Shown here: positions 1-7,662 of the stretch, piece after piece
Position numbering within the stretch: the first letter of the stretch is position 1
Layout of the letters: the number at the start of each line of letters is the position of its first letter
Assembly (NCBI GenBank): GCA_017456985.1
Contig: JAFTIH010000009.1
Location: 1-58,509, forward strand
Length of the DNA stretch: 58,509 nt
Origin: Clostridia bacterium
Lineage (GTDB): Bacteria > Bacillota > Clostridia > Oscillospirales > CAG-272
Direction: 5' to 3'
Program-made: the position numbers and the translations under genes
Notes under the pieces: model-generated
Told to the model about the DNA's origin: nothing
Databases searched by the model: none
What the model saw: the letters and a program-made list of their open reading frames with translations, nothing else

Positions 1-72
1 CCTTCTCCACGGCTTCTCTATACCGCACACTTCGTACGTAGCACGATGCGATGGTTTCATTTGACATACGAG

Positions 73-118
73 CACGACAAGTAGCCAATTTTTTACAGGC
101 TATTTGTCGTGTTTTTTG
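73..118 (+). terminator. Intrinsic terminator of a gene left of the window
   Basis: A 14-bp stem (left arm 73-86 beginning CACGACAA, right arm 98-111 ending TTGTCGTG, one G-T pair) is followed by six T. It would end a + strand transcript entering from the left. Between it and the gene at 302 I see no convincing gene. Confidence 0.8.
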
Positions 119-301
119 TTTTTTAAGCCCGAAGTGTACGGTACGCTTTTCTCGGAAACGGTACCGCCGAGAAAGTAAGAACGGTGCGCGCGCTTTGGGA
201 ACGGCGCCCCCCGAAGCACGGAAACGGAAACGCGCTTTTTCGGTTGCAAAAACGAAAATCAAAACAAAAATATTTTTTAAAACAGAAAGGAAAAAATTAT
301 T

Positions 302-2197
302 ATGAGTAACAAAATTACAAAAACCTTTAGCAGCGGGGAACATATCACTGCTTACCAGCACTATTCTTATATGGATTATCAAACGGGTATCTGGTCTGAG
401 CCGACCGTCACTGAAATAACGGGCAACACCATTGACCTTTGGGACGATCCATACGCCCTTTTTGCCAGAAAAACGGCAACCATGACGGTGGATTCTCACA
501 CGGCAACGCCCACGGGCGGTTATAGGCTTTGCTCCGCGACGCTTGCTTTCAGCACGAGCACCATTGACAATATGCAGGTGGATCCGACGCTTTTGGTCAC
601 TGCCACGTATAACGGCACATCAATTTCCTTTACCTGGGACGAGATGGGCAACTGTACGCTTGACATCACAGCATTTTGTCAAAACGGTGTCGTTCCTACG
701 ATGACGCTTGCGGTGACGAGCACGACGGGCGCCCCTGCTTACTTTGACCTGGCGATGCCCACCCTCACGGCGGTGTATGAGCAGATTATGGGACAACTCG
801 TTGGCGGAATTTTGGTGAACCCGTCCGAAAAGACGATTACGGTAGGGGAGAGCTTTACCCCTATGGCTACCGTTTCTCCCATTAACGCTTGGAACAAAAC
901 GATTTCGTGGGATACTGATAAACCGAGCATTGTGCACGTGGTTCCCGAAACGGGACAGACCGCGGGCTTATCCGCCGGCAGTGCAACCGTTTTTGCCAGA
1001 GCGCAGGACGGTAGCGGCGTTTATGGAAGCTGCTCCGTCACCGTATTAAATTTGGTGGAATCCATTACGCTTTCCGAAACGAAAAAGGAGCTTGCGCCTG
1101 GCGAAACGCTCACGCTCACGGCAACGGTTTCTCCAGCAAATGCCTACGTGGAGAACGTTGTGTGGCAGAGTAGCAACAGCGGCGTAGCCTCGGTAAATGC
1201 GAACGGTGTCGTAACGGCACATTCTGACGGTATCGCCCTCATTACCGCTACGGCGGGCGGCAAAACGAGTGCTGCTTGCAGAATTAGGATTGATTCGAGA
1301 GCCCGTGTTGAAATCCTTCCGGATCCTCTTGATTCTGACTACAATATGGTACAATTTAAAAACGGTAAGGTTTGGCATTGTGTTGATCACGACTTGCTTT
1401 TCCGAGATGATTATAGTACTGAAGAGAAAGAAGCTCTGGTCGAAAGAGCTATGCTGAATTGTGCAGTGCGAACGCCGCAAGGATTGGTATATGGAAACGG
1501 TGAAAAGACGTATTCGGAACAGGAAATGAGGCTTTTGTACGCAATTGACCCACTTGGAGTAGCGTATTACGTTGACTGGTATTCTAAAAATAGCCGTACA
1601 ATCAATGATCCGGAAATGAGCATATGGGGATATAAAAACCAAATTTTCAGACTCCTTTTCGGCAGAGAGCCCATATATCTTGCCGAAAATATTAACGGCG
1701 AATGGGATCGGACGTATGCTACGCCAAACACGAACACAATGCTCTCGGAATCCGAACTATATTTTGGCATTCATTTTATATTGGATCCGTCAATAATTCA
1801 AGGTTTTATTGTTGACAGCATTGTTTTTGCAATCGGTGCTTTGGCAAATAAACTTTCAATCAAACCGATTTCTGATCTTTTAAAAATTGTTCTTCGCATA
1901 TTTGCTATTGGCGAAGCAGCAGCTCAAGACGATTTGTTTAATGGCATTACATCTGAAGCTTTTGATGAATATTGTGAAAAAACCCAATTAGAATGGGTTG
2001 ATAACATCAAAAAGGTCTATGCTATATATGGAACAATTTTTGGATTAGCACAAGCTTTAAAAATGGAAGTCAACTTTTACGGAGATTATATCCATTACAC
2101 TGCAAACGATGTGAACTTTCGCGTTTTTGTGAAAATTGGAAATGACTTCATTGAAATGGCGGATATTGACGAAGCTTTAGCTGCACTGGAAAACTAA
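302..2197 (+). CDS. BIG2 (bacterial Ig-like group 2) domain protein with unknown C-terminal domain
   Basis: 631 residues. Two BIG2 Ig-like repeats lie at about 170-248 and 250-328; each has the ITV-GE/PGE start, the W...S/P..A core and a G-A-T-V strand. Residues 1-165 are beta-rich and unassigned. Residues 330-631 form an unassigned domain with two hydrophobic stretches near 500-545. There is no recognisable signal peptide, odd for a family that is normally secreted, so export may be non-classical or the protein may be intracellular. GAAAGGA lies about 10 nt before the ATG. The C-terminal 39 residues have a degraded homologue at 3583-3702, so this gene type was once present at least twice here. 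Function unknown. Confidence 0.75.
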   Translation: MSNKITKTFSSGEHITAYQHYSYMDYQTGIWSEPTVTEITGNTIDLWDDPYALFARKTATMTVDSHTATPTGGYRLCSATLAFSTSTIDNMQVDPTLLVTATYNGTSISFTWDEMGNCTLDITAFCQNGVVPTMTLAVTSTTGAPAYFDLAMPTLTAVYEQIMGQLVGGILVNPSEKTITVGESFTPMATVSPINAWNKTISWDTDKPSIVHVVPETGQTAGLSAGSATVFARAQDGSGVYGSCSVTVLNLVESITLSETKKELAPGETLTLTATVSPANAYVENVVWQSSNSGVASVNANGVVTAHSDGIALITATAGGKTSAACRIRIDSRARVEILPDPLDSDYNMVQFKNGKVWHCVDHDLLFRDDYSTEEKEALVERAMLNCAVRTPQGLVYGNGEKTYSEQEMRLLYAIDPLGVAYYVDWYSKNSRTINDPEMSIWGYKNQIFRLLFGREPIYLAENINGEWDRTYATPNTNTMLSESELYFGIHFILDPSIIQGFIVDSIVFAIGALANKLSIKPISDLLKIVLRIFAIGEAAAQDDLFNGITSEAFDEYCEKTQLEWVDNIKKVYAIYGTIFGLAQALKMEVNFYGDYIHYTANDVNFRVFVKIGNDFIEMADIDEALAALEN

Positions 2198-2200
2198 GCA

Positions 2201-2240
2201 AAAAGGTCCGCCACCACTTCTTTGTGGTGGCGGACCTTTT
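2201..2240. terminator. Bidirectional terminator between convergent genes
   Basis: Arms AAAGGTCCGCCACCAC (ending at 2217) and GTGGTGGCGGACCTTT (from 2224) form a 16-bp stem with A/T-rich ends on both sides, placed between the BIG2 gene and the convergent LRR lipoprotein. Confidence 0.85.
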
Positions 2241-2259
2241 GATGCTTGGCTTATTAATA

Positions 2260-3198
2260 TTACGATAACGGTTCCATTCGATATCTTCCACGCCATTCGA
2301 CGGTGTCCCAGCCCTCGGTTGCGGGATCGTAATAAATAACGAGATCGTCTTTAAAATCTTCATATCCGAAAACGTTTATCAGCTCATTCTCTCTCTCCAC
2401 GATAGGTGCGTTGCCTCTAAAAACGACCTTGGTAAGAGAGGTGCAACCAACAAAGAGCTGCGTACCTATTTTTTTGACACTTGCGGGAATTTCAATTTCT
2501 TGAAGCGAGCTTGACAAAGCAAACTCACAACAAAAGCCCATCGTTTCAAGTCCTTCTTCAATTGTAATCTTCGTTAAAGAAGCACACGCTCCAAATGCTC
2601 CGTGAGTGAAGGTTCGCCCCCACGTTGTCACCGTTTTGGGAATGAAAACCTCTTCGAGGGCAGTACATTCATAAAAAGCCGAGGCGCCGATCGTTTCAAG
2701 CTTTGGCGGCAGGATGGCTTTTTCAAGAGCGATACAGCCTTCAAACGCGCTTTCTAAAATTTGGGTAACGCCTTCTCCAAAATCGACTGTTTTCAGGTTC
2801 TCGCATCCCATAAAGGTGCGCGGAGCGATGATTTTTACTGTGTCGGGAATAATGACGCTTTCGATTAAAGGCATTTTTTCGTCATCCAAAAGATATGAAC
2901 CAATCACCGTTACGGGAAGTCCGTCGATCGTTTCCGGAAAGACTAAATTTTTGCTTGTGCCAATATATTTATTAATCGCCATTCCCTCTCTCTCCTCCAT
3001 AGTCGAGTACTCAAAGTCCGACGCAGGATTTGCTTCGGGGGCGGAAGGGGTGTCGCTTGGAGAAGTATCTCCTTCTCCGCCGTTTGCCGTTTCACCGCCC
3101 GCCGTGCCATCACCGCTTGGCGTGGGTGGCTCCTCCTTGCAAGCGAAAAGAGAAAAGAGCATTACGAAAACGAGTAAAAGAGCAAGCAGTTTTTTCAT
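2260..3198 (-). CDS. BspA-like LRR_5 lipoprotein, copy 1
   Basis: 312 residues from the ATG at 3198 (AAAGGA 7 nt upstream; a TTG codon precedes it in frame). A lipoprotein signal ends in the lipobox LFAC, so Cys20 is probably lipidated and the protein held on the outer face of the membrane. A Gly/Ser/Pro/Glu-rich linker (about 21-62) leads to five or six LRR_5 repeats of the type AF.GC..L..I..P..V..IG. Such proteins often bind host or neighbour surfaces; the ligand here is unknown. The first 60 residues, the promoter and one central LRR block are almost identical to the paralogue at 3783-4709, while the flanking repeats differ strongly, giving a mosaic. Confidence 0.85.
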   Translation of the reverse strand: MKKLLALLLVFVMLFSLFACKEEPPTPSGDGTAGGETANGGEGDTSPSDTPSAPEANPASDFEYSTMEEREGMAINKYIGTSKNLVFPETIDGLPVTVIGSYLLDDEKMPLIESVIIPDTVKIIAPRTFMGCENLKTVDFGEGVTQILESAFEGCIALEKAILPPKLETIGASAFYECTALEEVFIPKTVTTWGRTFTHGAFGACASLTKITIEEGLETMGFCCEFALSSSLQEIEIPASVKKIGTQLFVGCTSLTKVVFRGNAPIVERENELINVFGYEDFKDDLVIYYDPATEGWDTVEWRGRYRMEPLS

Positions 3199-3233
3199 CA
3201 ACGGATCCTTTCCTTATTCTATTTTTTGATTGC

Positions 3234-3262
3234 AGTATATCATATTTTTCTTTTTCTGTCAA
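3234..3262 (-). promoter_or_regulatory. Sigma-A promoter of LRR lipoprotein copy 1
   Basis: On the minus strand TTGACA, 17 nt, TATACT, about 35 nt before the start codon. The same promoter precedes copy 2. Confidence 0.8.
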
Positions 3263-3341
3263 GAAATCGCAGCTTAATCAACGACATTTTTTCTTGACAA
3301 CGCGGGCGCGTGCGGAAAAATATCCACAGGCTCTTGGAATA

Positions 3342-3368
3342 AAAAAATCCGCCGCCGGCGGATTTTTT
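3342..3368 (-). terminator. Terminator behind hydrolase remnant
   Basis: AAAAAATCCGCC, loop GCC, GGCGGATTTTTT: a 12-bp stem with T-run in the minus direction; duplicated at 4852-4880. Confidence 0.8.
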
Positions 3369-3377
3369 TATTTTGTT

Positions 3378-3580
3378 TTACTTCACCGTCTTCATCCACT
3401 CGGCGGCGAGGGCGGGCCAGCGCGCGATACGCGGATCGCAAAATTCTTTTTCGGGAACGGTCACGCGCGTCGCGGTAGCGATACCGTGGGGTCCGTGGGG
3501 GAAAATATGCATTTCGTGATAAAATGTCCCCTTGTGCGTACCCTCGCACCAAGTGATCACGGAATAAGAAAGGATCATTC
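3378..3580 (-). pseudogene. Alpha/beta hydrolase remnant (3' half with internal deletion)
   Basis: The minus-strand reading matches the C-terminal part of the intact hydrolase at 4888-5688. It carries GMILSY-like, GTHKGTFYH and HEMHIFPHG stretches and the same PRIARWPALAAEWMKTVK end. About 60 residues between the two YH motifs are missing, including the segment with the catalytic Asp, and everything upstream of MILSY, including the nucleophile Ser, is gone. The deletion joins two near-matching CGTG(A/G)TAAA sequences. It ends abruptly at about 3580, where the remnant of a BIG2-type gene begins. Confidence 0.85.
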
Positions 3581-3582
3581 TT

Positions 3583-3702
3583 TATCCGGAGTATATTCAA
3601 TATGTTTCCAATAACGATGCGTATAGAGTATTCATTAAGGATGAAAATAGTTATTTCGAAGTTTTGGATCTGAATGATGCAATAAACGCATTATCTCAAT
3701 AA
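3583..3702 (+). pseudogene. 3' remnant of a second BIG2-type gene
   Basis: In frame to the TAA at 3700-3702 this encodes about 39 residues that align without gaps to the last 39 residues of the BIG2 protein at 302-2197 (about 15 identities, shared RVF.K core). There is no start; the left edge is fused to the hydrolase remnant. It marks the junction of a tandem duplication. Confidence 0.75.
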
Positions 3703-3727
3703 TTTGCGACTGTTGATATATAGTCAA

Positions 3728-3765
3728 AAGGCTACGCCAAAAGAGATAAACTTTGGCGTAGCCTT
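3728..3765. terminator. Terminator between remnant and LRR copy 2
   Basis: Arms AAGGCTACGCCAAA and TTTGGCGTAGCCTT (14 bp). It is in the same position as the hairpin at 2201-2240 but with an unrelated stem sequence. Confidence 0.8.
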
Positions 3766-3782
3766 GTTTCATTATTTCTTTC

Positions 3783-4709
3783 TCATTCAATTGGAACAAG
3801 AGAATATTGCCGTAAAGATGTATCGTCCCATCCGTTGGTATTGGGATCAAAATATATAATCAATTTTTGACTGACGGTTTGTGACCCTTCTCCTGAAACA
3901 CCAAAAACATTAGCTTTCACTTGAGGAGCGTCTCCTAAAAAAGTAACACTTTCCAAGCTTGTGGTTGCATGAAATGCATTATCCGCAATTTTTTTTACGC
4001 TTGCCGGAATGACGAGAGTCTTAAGCGCTATTGCCCGGCTGAATGTCCCATACTGACCGCCAAGAACTTCAAGACCGTCTTCGATGGAGATCGTATGCAG
4101 CGCAGTGCAGTCCGAAAAAATCCCATAAGAAGCACTTGATGCCCAATTTTTTAGGTTTTTGGGGATAAAAACTTCTTCCAAAGCAGAACAGTTCCGAAAA
4201 GCCATAGCGCCGATCGTTTCAAGCTTTGGCGGAAGAATGGCTTTTTCAAGAGCGGTACAGCCCTCAAACGCGCTCTCTAAAATTTGGGTAACACCTTCTC
4301 CGAAATCGACTGTTTTCAGTTTTTCGCATCCCAAAAACGCTTTTACGGCAATCATATATACGCTATCGGGAATCGCTATGCTCTCAATATCGGAAAAACT
4401 AAAAGACCGATAGCCTAAGATCGTCACGGAAAGTCCTTCGATGGTTTCGGGGATCACCACATTCTTGCTCGTGCCAAGATAACCCATAATAGTAATCGTA
4501 TCGTCGTCATTCTTTATATATTCAAAATCCGACGCAGGATTTGCTTCGGGGGCGGAAGGGGTGTCGCTTGGGGAAGTATCTCCTTCTCCGCCGTTTGCCG
4601 TTTCACCGCCCGCCGTGCCATCACCGCTTGGCGTGGGTGGCTCCTCTTTGCAAGCGAAAAGAGAAAAGAGCATTACGAAAACGAGTAAAAGAGCAAGCAG
4701 TTTTTTCAT
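3783..4709 (-). CDS. BspA-like LRR_5 lipoprotein, copy 2
   Basis: 308 residues from the ATG at 4709. Signal peptide, LFAC lipobox and acidic linker match the copy at 2260-3198 almost exactly, as does a central block around EGVTQILESAFEGC. The remaining LRR repeats and the C-terminus have diverged to a different surface. The two genes look like duplicates that kept export and framework parts and varied the exposed repeats, or exchanged parts by recombination. Predicted surface lipoprotein; ligand unknown. Confidence 0.85.
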   Translation of the reverse strand: MKKLLALLLVFVMLFSLFACKEEPPTPSGDGTAGGETANGGEGDTSPSDTPSAPEANPASDFEYIKNDDDTITIMGYLGTSKNVVIPETIEGLSVTILGYRSFSFSDIESIAIPDSVYMIAVKAFLGCEKLKTVDFGEGVTQILESAFEGCTALEKAILPPKLETIGAMAFRNCSALEEVFIPKNLKNWASSASYGIFSDCTALHTISIEDGLEVLGGQYGTFSRAIALKTLVIPASVKKIADNAFHATTSLESVTFLGDAPQVKANVFGVSGEGSQTVSQKLIIYFDPNTNGWDDTSLRQYSLVPIE

Positions 4710-4744
4710 CAACGGATCCTTTCCTTATTCTATTTTCTGATTGC

Positions 4745-4773
4745 AGTATATCATATTTTTCTTTTTCTGTCAA
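4745..4773 (-). promoter_or_regulatory. Sigma-A promoter of LRR lipoprotein copy 2
   Basis: TTGACA, 17 nt, TATACT on the minus strand, same sequence as at 3234-3262. Confidence 0.8.
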
Positions 4774-4851
4774 GAAATCGCAGCTTGATCAACGACATTT
4801 TTTCTTGACAACACGGGCGCGTGCGGAAAAATATCCACAAGCTCTTAGAAT

Positions 4852-4880
4852 AAAAAATCCGCCGCCGGCGGATTTTTTTA
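4852..4880 (-). terminator. Terminator of the alpha/beta hydrolase gene
   Basis: AAAAATCCGCC, loop GCC, GGCGGATTTTT, immediately after the hydrolase stop codon. Confidence 0.8.
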
Positions 4881-4887
4881 TTTTGTT

Positions 4888-5688
4888 TTACTTCACCGTC
4901 TTCATCCACTCGGCGGCGAGGGCGGGCCAGCGCGCGATGCGCGGATCGCTTTCCGCTACGCCCACCGTAACGCGCGTTGCAGTGGCAAGACCGTGACCGC
5001 CGTGGGGAAAGATATGCATCTCGTGGTAAATTCCCGCTTTCGCTAATGCACTCGCCATTTTAAGGGAGTTTTCAACACTCACACCCGGGTCGTCTGCCGT
5101 ATGCCAAAGAAAGGCAGGGCAGGTTTCCTCGCTCACCTGCTGATCAAGGCTGATCGCGGCGATCTCTTCTTCCGTGAAATCCTCTCTTCCCATCGCGTGA
5201 TAAAAGGTCCCCTTATGCGTGCCCTCAAACCAGGAGATCACGGGATAAGAAAGGATCATTCCTGCGGGGCGGTTGGCACCCTCGGGCATATCTAATTTTT
5301 CTTCCCGCCACACGCGGCGCCACAGCGTACCCAGCGACGCGGCAAGATGCCCGCCCGCAGAAAAGCCGAGAACGAACACGCGCTCGGGATCAATGCCGTA
5401 TTTCTTGGCGTTTGCCTTGATATAGTGCATCGCCACCGACGCCTCGACGAGCGGCGCGGGGAAGCGCGCGCCCTCAAGCACGGAATAATTTAATACGAAG
5501 GTACGGAAGCCGAGCGCAGAAAACGCGACTGCCATCGGATCCCCCTCGCGATCCATCGAAACGAAGCCGTAGCCGCCGCCCGGTAAGATCAAAAGCGCGT
5601 CCGCAAATGGATCGGCAAAGGGCGTTTCATAAGCCTTCAAATATACCTCGGGCTTGTCCTTAAACAGATGGATGATCTCTTCTTTCAT
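4888..5688 (-). CDS. Alpha/beta hydrolase (acetyl esterase / Aes-like)
   Basis: 266 residues. I chose the ATG at 5688 because AGGAG lies 8 nt upstream; a GTG three codons earlier is too close to it. LPGGGYG near residue 40 is the oxyanion-hole HGGG-like motif, GFSAGGH near 125 is the nucleophile elbow, HTADDPGV carries the Asp and HGGHG the His of the triad. No signal peptide, so cytoplasmic. The family deacylates small esters, including acetylated sugars released from plant polysaccharide; the substrate here is unknown. A truncated copy lies at 3378-3580. Confidence 0.85.
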   Translation of the reverse strand: MKEEIIHLFKDKPEVYLKAYETPFADPFADALLILPGGGYGFVSMDREGDPMAVAFSALGFRTFVLNYSVLEGARFPAPLVEASVAMHYIKANAKKYGIDPERVFVLGFSAGGHLAASLGTLWRRVWREEKLDMPEGANRPAGMILSYPVISWFEGTHKGTFYHAMGREDFTEEEIAAISLDQQVSEETCPAFLWHTADDPGVSVENSLKMASALAKAGIYHEMHIFPHGGHGLATATRVTVGVAESDPRIARWPALAAEWMKTVK

Positions 5689-5710
5689 ATCACACACTCC
5701 TTTTTTCTTT

Positions 5711-5740
5711 ATTATAACGGTAAAAAAAGAGATTTGTCAA
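5711..5740 (-). promoter_or_regulatory. Sigma-A promoter of the hydrolase gene
   Basis: Minus strand TTGACA, 18 nt, TATAAT, ending 23 nt before the ATG. Confidence 0.8.
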
Positions 5741-5835
5741 TATAAAAAAAAGACAAAATCAGATTTTTCAATTTTGTCGTTTATAAAAAATTTACAATTT
5801 AATTTTGCCGTTTTCTCCCTAATATCTTTTTATTT

Positions 5836-5845
5836 ATGCTATAAT
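5836..5845 (+). promoter_or_regulatory. Extended -10 promoter of dnaA
   Basis: TGCTATAAT, an extended -10 element, in a very AT-rich 200-bp spacer 57 nt before dnaA; no good -35 at the usual spacing. Confidence 0.55.
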
Positions 5846-5901
5846 GTGTGTAATAATTATATTAAATATATATAGTATAACTTTTATGAAAGGCGAAAAC
5901 G

Positions 5902-7269
5902 ATGAATTTTGACGTAAACGAGGTTACGCACCTTTTACTCGAAAATTTAAAAATGCGATTTTCCCCGCCCGTCTATCAGCTTTGGTTTAGTGAGCTGACG
6001 GTCAGATCCTTAACGCAATACAGCATCGAGCTCGTAACGAGCGGTGACTTTAAGCGCGACACGCTCACGACGCGCTATATGGAAATTTTAAAGGTTGCCG
6101 TTAGTGAGATCTTGGGCTTTGAGGTAGATATTATCATTCTCACGCTCAACGACTTAGACGAGGAGCTGATCTTAAAGCAGATGGAAGAAAATAAGCCCTC
6201 TGCCGCCGACGATAAGGCGATGGAGATCGGTATGAAGATTGAAGGACAATCCATCGTAGAGGAATACACCTTTGAAAACTTCATCGTGGGCGAATCCAAC
6301 AAGTTTGCGCACGCCGCCTGCTTTGCCGTTGCCAAGGGAAAAAGCCACGAGCTTTATAATCCTCTGTTTATCTACGGACCGAGCGGTATCGGGAAAACGC
6401 ACCTTCTTTTTGCAATCACCAACGAGATCAAGCGTTCTTCGCCCTCCGTTAAGATCGTTTACAAGCGCTGCGAGGAGTTTACCAACGAAATGATTGCCGC
6501 GCTCAAAAACGGTAAAATGGAGCGCTTCCGTGCCAAATTCCGTACGCCCGACGTTTTACTGATCGACGATATTCAGTTTATCGCGGACAAAATGGCGATC
6601 CAAGAGGAATTTTTCTACACCTTTAACGAGCTGTATGAAAACAACAAGCAGATCATCTTAACGTCCGACTGTCCGCCCAAGGACATCAGCCCTCTCGACG
6701 AGCGCCTTTGCACGCGCTTTGAGTGGGGCATTATTGCGGATATTCAGCCGCCGAGCGAGGAGCTGCGCACCGCCATTATCCGCAAGAAGGCGGAGTCGCT
6801 GGGTATCACCATTCCCGAGGATGCACTTTCCTTTTTAAGCAACAGCTTGCAAAAGAACATCCGCCAGATTGAGGGCGCGATTAAGAAGATCCACGTGATC
6901 TCGAACCTTGCTTCCGTTCCTATTACCCTTGACCTTTGCCGTCGCGCGATCGCGGACATTATAAACGGCGTTGAGCCCTCGCCCGTGACGGTGGATCGCG
7001 TGATCAAGATCGTCGCGGAATATTACGGCGTTACGGCAGAGGACATTCGCGGGCAAAAGCGAAATGCGGGCATTGCGATGGCGCGTCATATGTGTATTTA
7101 CCTCATTCGTAAAAACACCTCGCTTTCTCTCGAAGAGATCGGAGAAAAATTCGGACGCAACCACGCCACCGTCATTTCTTCCTTGCGCAAGATCGAGGAT
7201 GAGAAGGAGAGCATTCCTTCCACTGCCGCGCTGATTGAGGAACTGATGACGAAAATCAAGTCTTTTTAA
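5902..7269 (+). CDS. dnaA: Chromosomal replication initiator DnaA
   Basis: 455 residues. Domain I is about 1-85, followed by a short acidic linker. The AAA+ domain has Walker A GPSGIGKTH (159-167) and Walker B LLIDDIQF (219-226). C-terminal domain IV binds DnaA boxes. The usual DHTTV signature of the helix-turn-helix is NHATV here (420-424) and the preceding GGRD loop is one residue shorter (FGRN). The equivalents of E. coli D433 and T435, which contact bases, are therefore changed. The spacer downstream holds no canonical TTATCCACA but many TTTTCAACA-like sites. DnaA opens the origin and loads helicase; the gene is next to oriC, as in most Firmicutes. Confidence 0.97.
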   Translation: MNFDVNEVTHLLLENLKMRFSPPVYQLWFSELTVRSLTQYSIELVTSGDFKRDTLTTRYMEILKVAVSEILGFEVDIIILTLNDLDEELILKQMEENKPSAADDKAMEIGMKIEGQSIVEEYTFENFIVGESNKFAHAACFAVAKGKSHELYNPLFIYGPSGIGKTHLLFAITNEIKRSSPSVKIVYKRCEEFTNEMIAALKNGKMERFRAKFRTPDVLLIDDIQFIADKMAIQEEFFYTFNELYENNKQIILTSDCPPKDISPLDERLCTRFEWGIIADIQPPSEELRTAIIRKKAESLGITIPEDALSFLSNSLQKNIRQIEGAIKKIHVISNLASVPITLDLCRRAIADIINGVEPSPVTVDRVIKIVAEYYGVTAEDIRGQKRNAGIAMARHMCIYLIRKNTSLSLEEIGEKFGRNHATVISSLRKIEDEKESIPSTAALIEELMTKIKSF

Positions 7270-7662
7270 AAGCTTTTCCACACGCACGCTTTCAACATTT
7301 CCACATTTTTTTGTTGAAAAGAAAAAGAAAAACCTCCTTTTCAACAATTCAACATTTTTTCTTCCTTGGGTGTTGAAAACTTATCAACGGCTTTTCCACC
7401 TCTTTTAAACCTCTTTTGCAGGTTGCTTTTTCCAAAAAAGGACAGACCCTGTCGAAGCAAAACGAGTTTTCAACACTTTCAACATCCCCTACTATTACTA
7501 CTACGATATCTCATATTAAAATGAATATAAGGGGCTCCCCTTCGGGGAGAAAAAAGTTTTTAACAGGGGAGAAAAAACCGTCACTTTTCCACAAGTGCGC
7601 GCGATTTAATTTTTTGAGAAACCATACTCTTTACATTTTAAACAGAAAGAAAGGGACACCCC
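7270..7662. other. Putative oriC: dnaA-dnaN spacer with variant DnaA boxes
   Basis: 393 bp without a gene. Exact TTTTCAACA sites are at 7312-7320 (-), 7338-7346 (+), 7371-7379 (-) and 7467-7475 (+). TTTTCCACA is at 7274-7282 and 7585-7593. Near matches are CTTTCAACA 7289-7297 and 7476-7484, ATTTCCACA 7297-7305, AATTCAACA 7346-7354, TTATCAACG 7381-7389 and TTTTCCACC 7392-7400. A small hairpin CTCCCC/GGGGAG (7535-7549) sits mid-spacer. An AT-rich stretch (about 7603-7645) before dnaN could be the unwinding element or the dnaN promoter. Site clustering beside dnaA supports an origin. Confidence 0.8.

Larger units (their letters stand above)
3011..3440. repeat. Duplicated segment, copy 1
   Basis: Almost identical to 4522-4949. 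It spans the LRR lipoprotein 5' end, its promoter, a terminator and the 3' end of an alpha/beta hydrolase. Differences are scattered single bases and one A in the terminator. Confidence 0.9.
4522..4949. repeat. Duplicated segment, copy 2
   Basis: Near-identical partner of 3011-3440. Confidence 0.9.

Noticed and set aside
51..305. 84-residue + frame at the left edge
   Set aside because: Runs through the terminator at 73-118, has no ribosome site and a low-complexity basic composition.
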